DNA of 64,000 nt, taken from NCBI GenBank assembly GCA_029990175.1, contig JARKIP010000022.1:20000001-20064000 (forward strand), in the 5' to 3' direction. The notes under the pieces are model-generated. The model ran no database searches. It worked only from the letters and a program-made list of their open reading frames with translations, and was not told where the DNA came from. How positions within the stretch are numbered: position 1 is the first letter of the stretch; each line of letters opens with the position of its first letter. The position numbers were made by a program, and so were the translations under genes. This document shows, piece by piece, positions 9,011 to 20,350 of the stretch. Source of the DNA: Petunia secreta (Eukaryota > Streptophyta > Magnoliopsida > Solanales > Solanaceae).

Positions 9011-9370
9011 CAGATAAGGTCCTAGTTGTATAACAATAATAGGTGGAGCATCATATCATGACCAGAAATTGGGGAGACTGGCTTCTTTGTTGACACAGCT
9101 GGATAATTACAAAAGGAAGATTTAGTGAGATTGAAAAGAGGTTTAGTATATGCTATACAGCGGAACCTTGGGAATTAAGCTGATAGACTTAGGCTCCTCT
9201 AAGAGAAGGCACAGCTCCAAGATTTAAACTTGATTAGTTTGAAATCTAAAATAGTTAACATTGAACATACAAGAGTTACAGATACATATGTGAGTAGCAT
9301 TGTACCTACTCCCAAGTTTTAGCAGGAGAGAATGAAGTAAACTCGAGTAGACATAATGAAGAAGACTTAC

Positions 9371-9479
9371 AGAGAGGATACAGAACAGAGCCACTGTAGA
9401 TTTGTAGGAGTAACAACTGTTGCAGCATAACAAACCGCTACTCCACCTCTCTTCCTCTTCATCCCTCCACTTGTATCAT
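9371..9479 (-). CDS. COR413IM: COR413IM-like exon 2
   Basis: The acceptor TTTAACAG lies at 9480 and the donor GTAAGT follows 9371. The exon encodes DTSGGMKRKRGGVAVCYAA and then TPTNLQWLCSVSS. This is the junction between the chloroplast targeting region and the first membrane helix of COR413IM proteins. The only in-frame Met is at 9462-9460. The exon ends with two bases of a Leu codon completed by exon 3. Confidence 0.8.
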
Positions 9480-9556
9480 CTGTTAAAGAAGAGAGGTAAA
9501 AGGAAAACAATAGAGCAAATTTGAGATGGGGTTCTCATATTAAATCAGAAACATAC

Positions 9557-9640
9557 CTGAGAGGGTTGTAACTGGAGCTTTGCTGACATATCCGGCATTG
9601 AGGAGATCTTAAAGCATAGAGCTGCTTCTTAAAATAGTGT
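9557..9640 (-). other. Exon 1 / 5' leader of the COR413IM-like gene
   Basis: A good splice donor (TCAG|GTATGT) ends this exon at 9557, and the phase fits exon 2, giving SKAPVTTLS then DDTSGG. Going upstream, the same frame meets a TAA at 9611-9609 before any ATG. Two ATGs are present: one starts a two-codon frame (ATG CTT TAA), the other is out of frame with exon 2. Either translation starts at the Met in exon 2 (9462), or the 5' end is damaged. Exon start is approximate. Confidence 0.45.
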
Positions 9641-9670
9641 GTAGGAGGAGAAAGAGAGAGAAAGTGTCAT

Positions 9671-9681
9671 CATTTTTATAC
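9671..9681 (-). promoter_or_regulatory. Putative TATA box of the COR413IM-like gene
   Basis: On the minus strand a GTATAAAAATG motif lies about 30 bases upstream of a CT-rich stretch (9660-9635) typical of a plant 5' leader. It is placed correctly for exon 1. Inference from motif and spacing only. Confidence 0.5.
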
Positions 9682-10103
9682 AAATTACTTTCCTCTGAAA
9701 CTATTTGCTTATAGGTGATGGAGTGAGAGTGAAAATAGTGGAGATTCATGTAGGATGGGTACAAGAATTCGAGTGCCATTTGTCGAGCTCTTTTTTAGTT
9801 GGACAACTTGCGACATTTAACTAACGTTTCCATTGGATTATTGAGGAATGATTGGAGCTTTAAGATTGCTCTCCGTATTTTGATGCCAAATTCTTTAACC
9901 AATTTTTTTTGTCAACCCAAAAATGTGGTCTTTTAACGGTTGGGAAGATAACAGTAAAAAGGAAGTCTATGCCAAGTCGACCATATCAAATTGTGTCCTT
10001 CTCAAAGATTTGATGGAATGGCCTAACCCACCCAAGGACGCTTATGTCCTCTACTTTTTTCTTATGTTTAATTAACCAAGTTCTTTGAAAATGAGGAAAA
10101 TAT
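9682..10103. other. Upstream region of the COR413IM-like gene
   Basis: Between the TATA box and the copia element. Contains no recognisable gene; it presumably includes what remains of the host promoter. Confidence 0.4.
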
Positions 10104-10357
10104 TGTAAAATTAATACTAGTAAAGTAGAACAGGAACAAGACAAACTATATGAGGAGGAGAAGAAACAACTTCTATTATTCTCAAGTATTTCAAGTCAAT
10201 GGTGAAGAACATTACAATTTATAGGATGAAAAGATCATCCAAAGGTTACTACTATTAAGTGTCATAATCAATAGAGATATGTAACCTATAAAAGGTTCAT
10301 TGTATAGCAAGTAGTGGATAAGTGAATGGACATCCACAATAAAGTGGATTTATAACA
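10104..10357 (-). repeat. 3' LTR of the copia element
   Basis: 254 bp. On the minus strand it begins TGTTATAAATCC directly after the polypurine tract CCAAAGGGGAG (10368-10358) and ends TTTTACA at 10104. Its last about 70 bases match 21704-21776. Confidence 0.8.
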
Positions 10358-10559
10358 CTCCCCTTTGGATGTCCATTAAAGATAATGTTCATCGTTAAAC
10401 CCTTACTAGGAAAAACCAGTGGGAAAAAGCCTAGTGAAGGAAAAAGAGTACACACATCATGTAATACGCATTGAGAGCTGCCTCATTAAAAACCTTACAA
10501 GAAAAACCCAATTGGGACAAAATCTTGTTAAGGGAAAAATAGTACAACGCGTATTTTAT

Positions 10560-12285
10560 TCCACCTGATGACAACATCATTTAATATCCTGAAGACGCAC
10601 ATTCCAAATTGTATATCAGCTTCTCAAATGTTGAGGTTGGTAAGACTTACTAAAAAGATCCTCCAAACTGTCACTGAAATGAACTTTTCAATATTAATTT
10701 CATCATTCTCTTGAAGATCACGATTGAAAAGAATTTCGCTTAAAACTGTCTCCTTAGTTGTATCTCCCTTTTAGCTGAATTGTCTATGCAATATTTCATA
10801 TAATATTGTTGAATCATCATCTTCAAAGAAAGGCCACATTGTTACTGAATAAGTTGAGTCCTTGGTCTCAATCATTTATATTGTTGGCTAGCTTGATGTA
10901 TGGCTATTATCTCTTCATGATTTGAAGATGTAATAGCAACAATGTATTTTTTAAAGTGCCATAATATAGGTATACTTCCACAAGCAAATAGCTAGTTAAT
11001 ATCGGGCTTTGTAGATCAAGTAGATACCATGTATTCTTCTGATGTCTTCGCATTGAGGAAGAACTAAATCTTACCAATAAACTTATGACAAAAGCTATAA
11101 CCAGTGGAGTATATTTGGTAAGATACTTCAATGCACCCACTGCATTAAAATTTGATATTTCAATACCAAGAAGCTCGCTAACGCAATTTCACCACATGTA
11201 GCCGGATTGTTTTAATCCATATAAATATTTATGAAGCTTCATTGAATAGGTTTTTCGGAACCTTTATATGCTTCAGGCATTTTAAATCCTTCAAGAATTT
11301 TAATGAATATATTGTTGTTCAATGAGCCATATAAAAGGCTATTGCAACATTCATACGCATATCAAGTCTTTCATGCACTGTCAGACATACAATATACCTG
11401 AAGGGAATTGCATCCACCAAAGGAGAATATAGCTCCATATAATCAATGTCAGATCTTTGTGCCCCAAGTCGTACTTCATATTTAACGACTTATTTTTATC
11501 AATGTCTTTTGCACAAAAATATCTTTGTGCACCACTGGCTTTGAACCTTCAGGTGTTCGGACTATAGGTCAAAAAACTTCACGTCACCCGAGTGAAGCCA
11601 ATTTTTGCTTGAATGCATTTTTCTATTTTGGCCAATAATTTCATGTCTATATTTCAAACAGACTTAAGCTCAAGATCCTCATAATCATATCAAAATTGAG
11701 CTTTAAAATATATGCAAGATATCGTCAATGATAATTTTATATCGATTCCAGATACGACATAACTTATTGAGATCTCTTCACATTCATAAATTTTCAGGTA
11801 CCTGAACCTTTCTGATAAGGTTTATGAAGTGTTATGTCGTGGACTCTTCTAGAGTCCCGCCTCCTTATTTGACCATCTCAAATATTTGCTCCTTTCTTTT
11901 TTCAAGGACTTTTACCTTTGGAACCAAATGGTCTACCACGCTTCAGGCGTGCCTTAGACTCATTTGCATAAATAGATTGTCCTACCAGGACATCAAATCA
12001 ATTTGGAGCATTAGCAGCTAGAATATAATATGTAGTTTTGGGTCAGTAATGCGTCTGGAAGTGATTTGCATTATCTTTAAATGAGGATCATAATCAAATG
12101 ATAATTTAATATATTTCCCGACTACTTTAATTTTCTCCCCCTAATGTTAGCCAAACTAACATTCATTCCCAACCTTATATGGGATCCATCTTTACGTGTT
12201 ATGGTGGAGCAATTGATAATATACCACACATTAAAATTATTAGATAGAAAATATTTGGTTCCTGACCCTGAACCAATTATGAGGA
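10560..12285 (-). pseudogene. Copia pol relic: reverse transcriptase and RNase H
   Basis: Minus-strand translation, through many stops and frameshifts, gives the usual copia order. A linker with LANIRGRE and ITDPKLH comes first. RT blocks follow: VRTPEGSKPVVHKDIFVQK, LYGSLNNNIFIKILEGFKMP and LYGLKQSGYMWW. Then VGALKYLTKYTP and RFSSSSMRRH lead into RNase H. Not functional. It once joined the integrase part now at 18593 and beyond. Confidence 0.75.
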
Positions 12286-12290
12286 GAAAT

Positions 12291-13635
12291 TGATCACGCC
12301 CAACTATGCCCTATAAAAGGGACAAAGCGGTCACAGCAAATATAGCTCGATACTTAAAGTCCCGAGGTCGAATCCCACAAGGAACACTTGAAATCTAGTT
12401 GTTAGTCTAACTAATTTATCTAACCAATTAACTCCTAAGGTTTGTAATTGAATGGTGGTTTCAATGTAACAACTAATTAACACTAAAGTAAGCAAAAAAA
12501 TATTAAGGAATAATTAATCAAGGATTTAAAAATCTAGAATTGATTTACCCAACTCCTACCTATGTGTTAGAATAATTATTTTAACAAATTCAACTTGGTT
12601 TCTTCTTATTGAACACTTGCTCCAATTATACAACTATTCAATCCCATGTAATAGTAGTAACTTTCATTAACCAATTTTCCAACTAATTAATGAAGATACT
12701 TAGGACTACAAGTTTAGTTCACAATCAGAATCAATGGTCACAAATCATCTTATTGACAACCTAAGTAATACCTTGGTTTTAGGTTGAAATATTGCTAAGT
12801 GTTTAACCCAAACCGATGAATCTATCCCTAGACACACAAGAATAATGGGAACAATCAATTGGGGACCCTTCCAATTAATAGCAATCACAACATAAACACT
12901 TAGATAGGAAGGATTCACAAGTTTCATTCATTGTAATAAATATTCATAACACATAAGTATTGGAGTGGTTCAATCAACCCTAGAATGGGTAATTTAGCCA
13001 CTCATGTTCATAGCAATCATGTTTAGGTAATTCATGAATGAATAAATTACAAAAGGGAAGGAAGAATTTAAGAAAACTCTTGTGTTCTTGAAGTATCTCA
13101 AGCTCTAGCCTCTTTTTGCTCTTCTCCAGGTCAAAAGATGTGTTTTGGGACGTGTTTTAGGACTTTTATATCGTCCCCAAAGACCCACACAAGTCGGGAA
13201 TCCAAAATAAAGTCGAATTGAGAATGTCAGGATTTTAAGCCTACGGCACCGCACTATGCATTGCGCCGTGCAGTGCCATAGGCCAATTTCTGCAGGATTT
13301 CAAAATCTCAAGTTCTTTGAATATTCCCCCTACTGCAGCGCACTGTGCAACGCCCTGTGCGGCGCAGCAGGGTTAAATTACTGTTGTTCCAATTTTCTTT
13401 GTTCTTCCTCCACGCCTTGGTTCCCGGTCAAGTCTCGGGCTTCTACTCAGACTTCGAAGCTCCATTTCTTCTCATCTCAACATCCAAATCCATCAATTAT
13501 CTCCAAGTACGTTCCTACAAAAGTACAAACACGTAATAAGCTCAAGAACACTAAAATATCAACTCATTTGATGTACAAAGGTCAAAAATTTGAGGCGAAA
13601 CAAGACTCTAAACATATGTTTTTGGCCGCATATCA
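12291..13635 (-). repeat. Athila-like 3' LTR (minus orientation)
   Basis: 1345 bp. Reads TGATATGCGGCC...GGGCGTGATCA on the minus strand. The PPT (AGTGTGGGGGTAT, 13648-13636) abuts it. Contains GC-rich runs such as GCGCCGCAC around 13240-13370. Confidence 0.82.
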
Positions 13636-14335
13636 ATACCCCCACACTTGAACCTTTCCTCCTCGAGCAAACTTAGACTTAGCTAGAACTGGCGACACTA
13701 CCTATGGCCGTATTTTATAGGAAAACTTAGAACGGCGCATATGCACTTTTCACACCACTATTCACAAAAATATGACTGCCCAGAATATTTAAAACTACCA
13801 AGTTTCCACACATAACTTCCAAACCTCAAGGAACAACTTATTCGCACCAACCCTCACACACACTCACATACTCTAACTGAGAAGCCTAATAACTTCACCA
13901 ATCCCTTATAAACTATGTGCCCTCACAAGAAGAAAATTTGTCCCATTCTCACACAGAATTTCAAGTAACATTGGGACTTAACAAATGCAAGATTCATTCA
14001 CTCTCAGAAAGAAATCGTGCACCACACTTGACGTACCATAGGCTTGCCCGTGGTGTAGAACTCGACTAGTGTAAGCTTACTCAGTCTAAGATCAATAGGA
14101 CTTTATAGGTTGTAATGTAGGCTGCAGGATAGGTAGGATACATTTAGTTAAAAGTGACTAACCTCCCTTGAGCATTTTAATACATCACACAACTTTAAAC
14201 ACTTTTTTTTCACCCAACTCTTCATAATTTCTAATTCTTTCTCATCCAAGCTTCCATTTTCTTTAAGCTTTCATGAGTACCCACTAGTAAAGGACAATCA
14301 ATATATATATATGTATGTATGTATGTATGTATATT
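13636..14335 (-). other. 3' internal region of the Athila-like element and junction microsatellite
   Basis: Non-coding sequence upstream of the PPT on the minus strand. It ends at 14301-14334 with a (TA)n(TGTA)n microsatellite, directly at the switch to the inverted segment. Confidence 0.55.
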
Positions 14336-15448
14336 AACAAAGAAAATTGGAACAATAGTAATTTAACCCTTTGCTGAGCCGCACAGGGCGTTGCACAGTG
14401 CGCCGCAGTAGGGGGAATATTTAGAGAACTAGAGATTTTGAAATCCTGCAGAAATTGGCCTACGGCACCGCACTACACAATGCATAGTGCGGCGCCATAA
14501 GCTTAAACTCCTAACATTCTCAATTCGACTTTATTTTGGATTCCCGACTCGTCTGGGTCTATGGGGACGGTATAAAAGTCCTAAAACACATCCCAAAACA
14601 CATCTTTTGACCTGGAGAAGAGCTAAAGGAGGCTAGAGCTTGGGATACTTCAAGAACACAAGAGTTTTTCTTAAATTCTTCCTTCCCTTTGTAATTTATT
14701 CATTCATGAATTACCTAAACATGATTGCTATGAACATGAGTGGCTAAATTACCCATTCTAGGGTTGATTGAACCACTCAAATACTTATGTGTTATGAATA
14801 TTTATTGCAATGAATGAAACTTGTGAATCCTTCCTATCTAAGTGTTTATGTTTTGACTGCTATTAATTGGAAGGGCCCCCAATTGATTGTTCCCATTATT
14901 CTTGTGTGTCTAGGGATAGATTCATAAGTTTGGGTTAAACACTTGGCAATATTTCAACCTAAAACCAAGGTATTACTTAGGTTATCAATAAGATGATTTG
15001 TGACCATTGATTCTGATTGTGAACTAAACTTGTAGTCCTAAGTACTTCATTAATTAGTTGAAAAATTGGTTAGTGAAAGTTACTACTATTACATGGGAGT
15101 GAATAGTTGTATAATTGGAGCAAGTGTTTATTTGGAAGAAACCAAGTGAATTTGTTAAAAGAATTATTCTAACACATAGGTAGGAGTTGGATAAATCAAT
15201 TCTAGGCTTTTAAATCCTTGATTAATTATTCCTAAATAGTTTGTTGCTTACTTTAGTGTTAATTAGTTGTTACACTGAAACCACCATTCAATTACAAACC
15301 TTGGAAGTTAATTGGTTAGATAAATTAGTTAGACTAACAACTAGATTTCGAGTGTTCCTTGTGGGATTCGACCTCGGGACTTTAAGTACCGAGCTATATT
15401 TGTTGCGACCGCTTAGTCCCTTTTATAGGGCATAGTTGGGCGTGATCA
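14336..15448 (+). repeat. Inverted partial LTR of the Athila-like element
   Basis: 1113 bp in plus orientation, reverse-complementary to most of 12291-13400. It lacks the first about 230 bases of the LTR and ends correctly in GGGCGTGATCA. Confidence 0.82.
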
Positions 15449-15452
15449 AATT

Positions 15453-16109
15453 TTGGCGCTCGTTGCCGGGAATAGCCCAAGAGCTGTGTGGGTTCGGGAT
15501 AAGAGCAAAGGCAACCATGGGTCGCTTAACAGTTCTTACTTTCAGATTCCAGCCATGGTTTGGTTACGGCTAGTGAATGCCTGGGTTATGCCCTTTAGAT
15601 ATTTCTCTATGATACCACAAGAGCGTGTTTGTTTGATGTACTATTGTATGAAGGAAATTAAGCTTAATCTGGCACACATCTTGATGTGGGAGATGTGAAA
15701 GACACGGGATTTGGGTAAAGGTCACCTACACTATCCATCTGTTCTTACACAGTACTTGATTCATGAGGGGATACAAAGGGATGATAGGGACACTATCCTG
15801 CTACCCCTGGCTAAGGATTTGGACATTACAGTTGTGAAGGTGATCACTCTAGTGGAGGGTGCTGGCCCTTCTTTTTCACTTAAAATGCGTGTGGCCTGTA
15901 TGTCTGAGACTGTGCGTCAACTATTTTTTGATAGGCGAGAGGGGCAGACCGCTGAAGAGTATGATGCAGCTGATGCGCGCCTAACCTCTATCACTAGGCA
16001 GTGGCTAAGAATTGAGCTACCACAGCTCCCCTCTGATGAGGATGTCCATTCTGTACACCGTCTTCAGTTTGACGATGATGACGAGGAGGAGGATGATGCT
16101 GGTTCTTAG
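15453..16109 (+). pseudogene. Athila-like internal ORF, putative plant transposon-protein domain
   Basis: One frame with a single stop (TGA at 15696). The second part (from 15711) contains GKGHLHYPSVLTQYLIHEGI, KDLDITVVK and VEGAGPSFSLKMR, then a strongly acidic tail (DDDDEEEDDAGS). This matches my memory of a domain common in Solanaceae retroelement proteins and annotated as a putative plant transposon protein. Its biochemical role is unknown. It lies just after the PBS, where gag would be, and may be a gag-region remnant. Confidence 0.55.
15454..15472 (+). promoter_or_regulatory. Athila-type primer-binding site
   Basis: TGGCGCTCGTTGCCGGGAA follows the inverted LTR after five bases. It resembles the TGGCGCCGTTGCCGGGGA PBS used by Athila elements, with an extra base and mismatches. 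Confidence 0.7.
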
Positions 16110-17440
16110 GCCTTAGGCCTCAGGGAGTTCCTTCAACCCTTATTTTCTTTTTGGTGCACTGGGGACAGTGCATATGCTAAGTGTGGGGTGGGGAATTCCT
16201 TAGTTTCATGCTTTGTGGAGACTATTTAGTAGTTATTGTTGTTTCTCTGTTTGCCAATTGGCTTTGTTTGATTTATTTCATGTCTAGTTTATTTTGAGGC
16301 ATGTACTTTAACTCTGAATTTATGATTGGTCTATAATAGTTAGTTGAGTACTTTTTAATAATATATTAGTATTTGCTATATTAATTCATTAGTTGTACTG
16401 CTTTTGTTCATGCCTTTAAATTTAATTTAGAAAAAAAATATAAATATAAAAAAAATTACCTTTTTTGATTCACGATTTACGTGATACGTAGCAGCCCAAT
16501 TGGGTCCGATTTATACATCTATTGTAAATACCATTTTTTTAGTTGTTCCTTAGATAAACAACATGAATAATCCCCCAGGTTTTCTTTGTGCTCCAATTCT
16601 TTTCCAAGGGAGGCAGTCTGAACCGGGTATATGTTAGATTTTCTGTGTAATAATAGATCAATAGGGAGGTTAAGTAGTGTGATTGTCTATCTATGGCTTG
16701 TTTTATATGAATATTTAGGCCGGAATATGTGGACTACATACACCATTCATAACTTGTATTGTTCTGCTTTGATAATTATTGAGTGACCTGGTGTGACGTC
16801 TAGGCTCAGGTTCTTGACTTCTTTATATGTTGTACTTGAATGCATGCTCGCTTGCTTTAATTTGAGGGCTAGAGTTGAGCCGTCCAGAGTAGACCGTGTG
16901 CCATGTGTGTGTGAGGTCTGCTTTTGCTCTGTGCTATATGATGATGTCTAGAACTTCCCCGAGTGTGTGCAAAGAGAAATGATGAGTCTTGCTCGGTTTA
17001 GGAAGTGATATAGGCAATTCTTTGATACCCTATGAATTGTTTGCCTAACCAATGAAAATTGACCCTAGTTAGCCCTTTTGAGCCAGAAACCTTTGCTTTG
17101 GTAACCATATTATAAGCCAAAAATCCCTTTATTTTGAATTGACTATATATTGAACCCTTTCACCTCTTTTGAGCAATTGCGGTTCTAATGAGCTTTGATA
17201 CCTATGATGGGAAGAGTTGGTTGTGGTTGAGACCATTGAGAAGGAAGAAAAGTGCACTATTTGGGAGACACTGCTGGTAAGGACTTGAAAAAAATAAGGA
17301 GACAAAGAATAAAAAAATAATAATAAAAAGAAAAAAATAGAGAGACGGTTCTCCAGGAACACAAATATTACTCCTTCCCGGTTTCAATACAAAACACACA
17401 CAACTCCTACCTATTCAAGATAGATTTAATTCAAGATATG
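16110..17440 (+). other. Non-coding internal part of the Athila-like element
   Basis: AT-rich with poly-A and poly-T runs. Begins with a G-rich stretch (AGTGTGGGGTGGGG, about 16180) resembling the PPT area of Athila-type elements. No gene seen. Confidence 0.5.
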
Positions 17441-18587
17441 GAAAGCTTAGGATTGATTTACCCAACTCCTACCTATTTGTTAGAATAATTCTTTTAACAA
17501 ATTCAACTTGGTTTCTTCCTATTGAACACTTGCTCTAATTATACAACTATTCACTCCCATGTAATAGTAGTAACTTTCACTAACCAATTTTTCAACTAAT
17601 TAATGAAGATACTTAGGACTACAAGTTTAGTTCACAATCAAAATCAATGGTCATAAATCATCTTATTGACAACCTAAGTAATACCTTGGTTTTAGATTGA
17701 AATATTGCTAAGTGTTTAACCCAAACTTATGAATCTATCCCTAGACACACAAGAATAATGGGAACAATCAATTGGGGGCACTTCTAATTGATAGCAATCA
17801 AAACATAAATACTTAGATAGGAAGGATTCACAAGTTTCATTCATTGCAATAAATATTCATAACACTTAAGTATTGGAGTGGTTCAATCAACCCTAGAATG
17901 GGTAATTTAGCCACTCATGTTCATAGCAATCATATTAGGTAATTCATGAATGAATAAATTTCAAAAGGGAAGGAAGAATTTAAGAATAACTCTTGTGTTC
18001 TTGATGTATCCCAAGCTCTAGCCTCCTTTTTCTCTTTTCCAAGTCAAAAGATGTGTTTTTGACGTGTTTTAGGACTTTTATACCGTCCCCATAGACCCAC
18101 ACAAGTCGGGAATCCAAAATAAAGTCGAATTGAGAATGTCAGGATTTTAAGCTTACGGCGCCGCATTATGCATTGCGCAGTGTGGTGTCGTCGGCCAGTT
18201 TCTGCAGGATTTCAAAATCTCAAGTTCTCTGAATATTCCCTACTGCGGCGCATTGTGCAACGCCCTGTGCGGCGCAACAGGGTTAAATTACTATTGTTCC
18301 AATTTTCTTTGTTCTTCCTCCACGCCTTGGTTCCCGATCAAGTCTCGGGCTTCTACTCAGACTTCGAATCTCCATTTCTTCTCATCTCGACATCCAAATC
18401 CATCAGTTATCTCCAAGTATGTTCCTACAAAAGTACAAACACGTAAATAAGCTCAAGAACACTAAAATATCAAGTACAAACACGTAAATAAGCTCAAGAA
18501 CACTAAAATATCAACTCATTTGATGTACAAAGGTCACAAATTTGGGGCGAAACAAGACTCTAAACATATGTTTCTGGCCGCATATCA
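17441..18587 (-). repeat. Athila-like 5' LTR (minus), truncated at its PBS side
   Basis: Starts TGATATGCGGCC at 18587 (minus strand) and matches 12490-13635 but lacks the last about 200 bases. A 41-bp stretch (AAGTACAAACACGTAAATAAG and on) is tandemly repeated at about 18431-18513. Confidence 0.78.
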
Positions 18588-18592
18588 GAAAT

Positions 18593-19075
18593 CCATTTGG
18601 TGGCATGTCGCGCACAAGTGCTGATTTATGGATATACCATATCTCAAACCTGATATAGGTAGCATTGTTCTCATATGCATGGTTTAGCAATTTGAGGCTT
18701 TCAATATATGAATTTGCTAAACCTGCTTGCCAACATTATCAAGATAACTTGTCTTGATTGCATAATCTGAAAATCTGCTTATAATAAAATTTACTTGAGC
18801 AAATACTTAACCTCACAAGTATCATTGCGGGTTTATAATAATGCACATATGACCTTCTCATAGATGCATCTATCATATAATAATTATATGGTCCACGTGG
18901 CAGGTGAACGGGCCCATATTCACCTTTTACATTCCAGAAGTGCGGGGATCCTGGCCCCAAATTTAGTTCGTCTAATAATTTATTTATCTTGAGAACAAGA
19001 AATACAAAGACAATTCTTGAAGAATCCTGATTCTTCAGTACACCCATGCGAATTCTCGATTATTTAGCGCATAAT
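18593..19075 (-). pseudogene. Copia integrase relic
   Basis: Minus-strand reading gives HFWNVKGEYGPVHLPRGPYN then YYMIDASMRRSYVHYY, matching the start of the copia integrase core. Downstream the frame is lost. The Athila-like element is inserted just after this region. Confidence 0.65.
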
Positions 19076-19559
19076 ATTTGATCCGAGATGGTCAAACCGG
19101 TCATGCCAACTCATAAAGTTATTCATCTAGTAAACTTCTGGTTTACTATAGCATGGACTTTCTAATAATAGACTAAAATTTTATTGTGGCATGCACATAT
19201 GATGCTACCACACTTGTGGAGAAGCACATATATCTCACCCGACATTCTTGTAGTAATATAAAGATATTCATATCTTTCCATCAATTTTTGTCTCATAACC
19301 ATTTTGGCAAATGTATTTGAAACTTTACAAGTTTTTTTTTTTGAGGCGTACTACAATAAAATATTTTATCAATCTCATTCCTCCAGGTAGTAATAATTTG
19401 GCTCTTTCGGAGCACTCAATTAGTTTGTACTACCATATATTTCATGACACCATCCATATGGTGAATATCTCCTTCAAGGAGAAAAATATATAATTATTCT
19501 CATGGTCAAATCATTATAGGCAAGATCGATTTCTTATTTTACATGCTGTTGTGTAATTC

Positions 19560-20350
19560 ATAATAATACATAATTTTGACATACGTTTTGTACATGAGCA
19601 ATGACCATTCATGCCACAATAATAGATTCACTCTACTCGAACCTCTTCTGGAGGTGAGTTATGGTACTTTATCAACCACAGATAGGTACGTCTGTATTCA
19701 TACCTTTTATCATATATTGCCACATTCACTATCAGAAATGGGTCTACATTCATAATATTTACTATAATTGTCTCGTTTACTTCAGTAACGGACCACAATT
19801 ATTTTGGAGTGCCTTATATTCTCATAACACATTGATGACAGTATTATATTTACCGTATGAACGGTTACTTTTGAGAATCCTTATTGTCTTATTTATTTCA
19901 AAATGATGACTATTATTTCATCCATTACCACATCCACGACCATGATCTCTACTATGGTAATTATTTTATCCTATTTCGGACAAAACTTATTTGTCTTCTT
20001 TTAGACATAAAAATATTTTGTCCTTTTTTAGGCATAAAATTATTGCTACCACATCCACATTCACGAATGGAGCATGTGTTGCTCTCATATTCACCTTAGG
20101 TAGGGAATGGAGCTTATACTGCTCCCACATTCATCTTAGGAATGGAGCATGTCCGATGGACGAGCTTCGTGGTTATTCATCAAAAATATATTATTTTGTC
20201 TTCGTCATCATTGTGTCATCAATATGGTGCATTAGGACCTGAACCCAATATCTTATATCAGGCGTGTTAGGCCATAATATATTGGGCGCTAAACCCAAAA
20301 GTTTTACCATCACAATGTTTTGGAACTCACTCATGTATTTCATGTAAACT
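19560..20350 (-). pseudogene. Copia gag relic
   Basis: A zinc-knuckle-like YYCGMNGHCSCT near 19630-19600 has lost its first Cys. Upstream (19900-20120), a Gly/Arg/Asn/His-rich part reads NNYHSRDHGRG. Both are typical of the C-terminal half of gag in TNT-type copia elements. Full of stops. Confidence 0.55.

Larger units (their letters stand above)
108..9640 (-). pseudogene. COR413IM: COR413 inner-membrane-like chloroplast protein gene, split by an LTR retrotransposon
   Basis: COR413IM proteins are multi-pass proteins of the chloroplast inner envelope or thylakoid linked to cold acclimation. Exons on the minus strand join in one frame with GT-AG borders: 9479-9371, 7585-7581 plus 1238-1148, 1055-991, 425-356 and 273-108. 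They give about 168 residues with the family signatures KSFLVPLFALQAP, GEYGIW, ELELPFLALL, PYQV and FQHFTRAGSLQKAFDQGS. Exon 3 is interrupted by element 1 (1244-7580). Removing it and one copy of the 5-bp duplication restores LALMLARG. No in-frame upstream ATG is visible in exon 1, so the transit peptide cannot be placed. As it stands the gene should make a truncated or mis-spliced product. Family identification rests on remembered COR413IM motifs, which fit throughout. Confidence 0.85.
12291..18587 (-). mobile_element. Rearranged Athila-like LTR element with an inverted internal LTR
   Basis: A perfect duplication GAAAT (12286-12290, 18588-18592) flanks the whole block, so it behaves as one insertion in the copia element. 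The outer ends are minus-strand LTRs: 3' LTR 12291-13635 and 5' LTR 18587 down to about 17441. Between them lies a segment in the opposite (plus) orientation: LTR fragment 14336-15448, PBS, and ORF region to about 17440. The inverted LTR piece overlaps in content with the outer 5' LTR, so a simple inversion does not explain the structure. No RT or integrase is seen. Confidence 0.8.

Noticed and set aside
14301..14334. Short tandem repeat as a CRISPR or satellite array
   Set aside because: It is a simple (TA)n(TGTA)n microsatellite with no spacers.
15453..15698. Separate host gene before the Athila-like ORF
   Set aside because: It overlaps the PBS and continues in frame, past one stop, with the element's own ORF.
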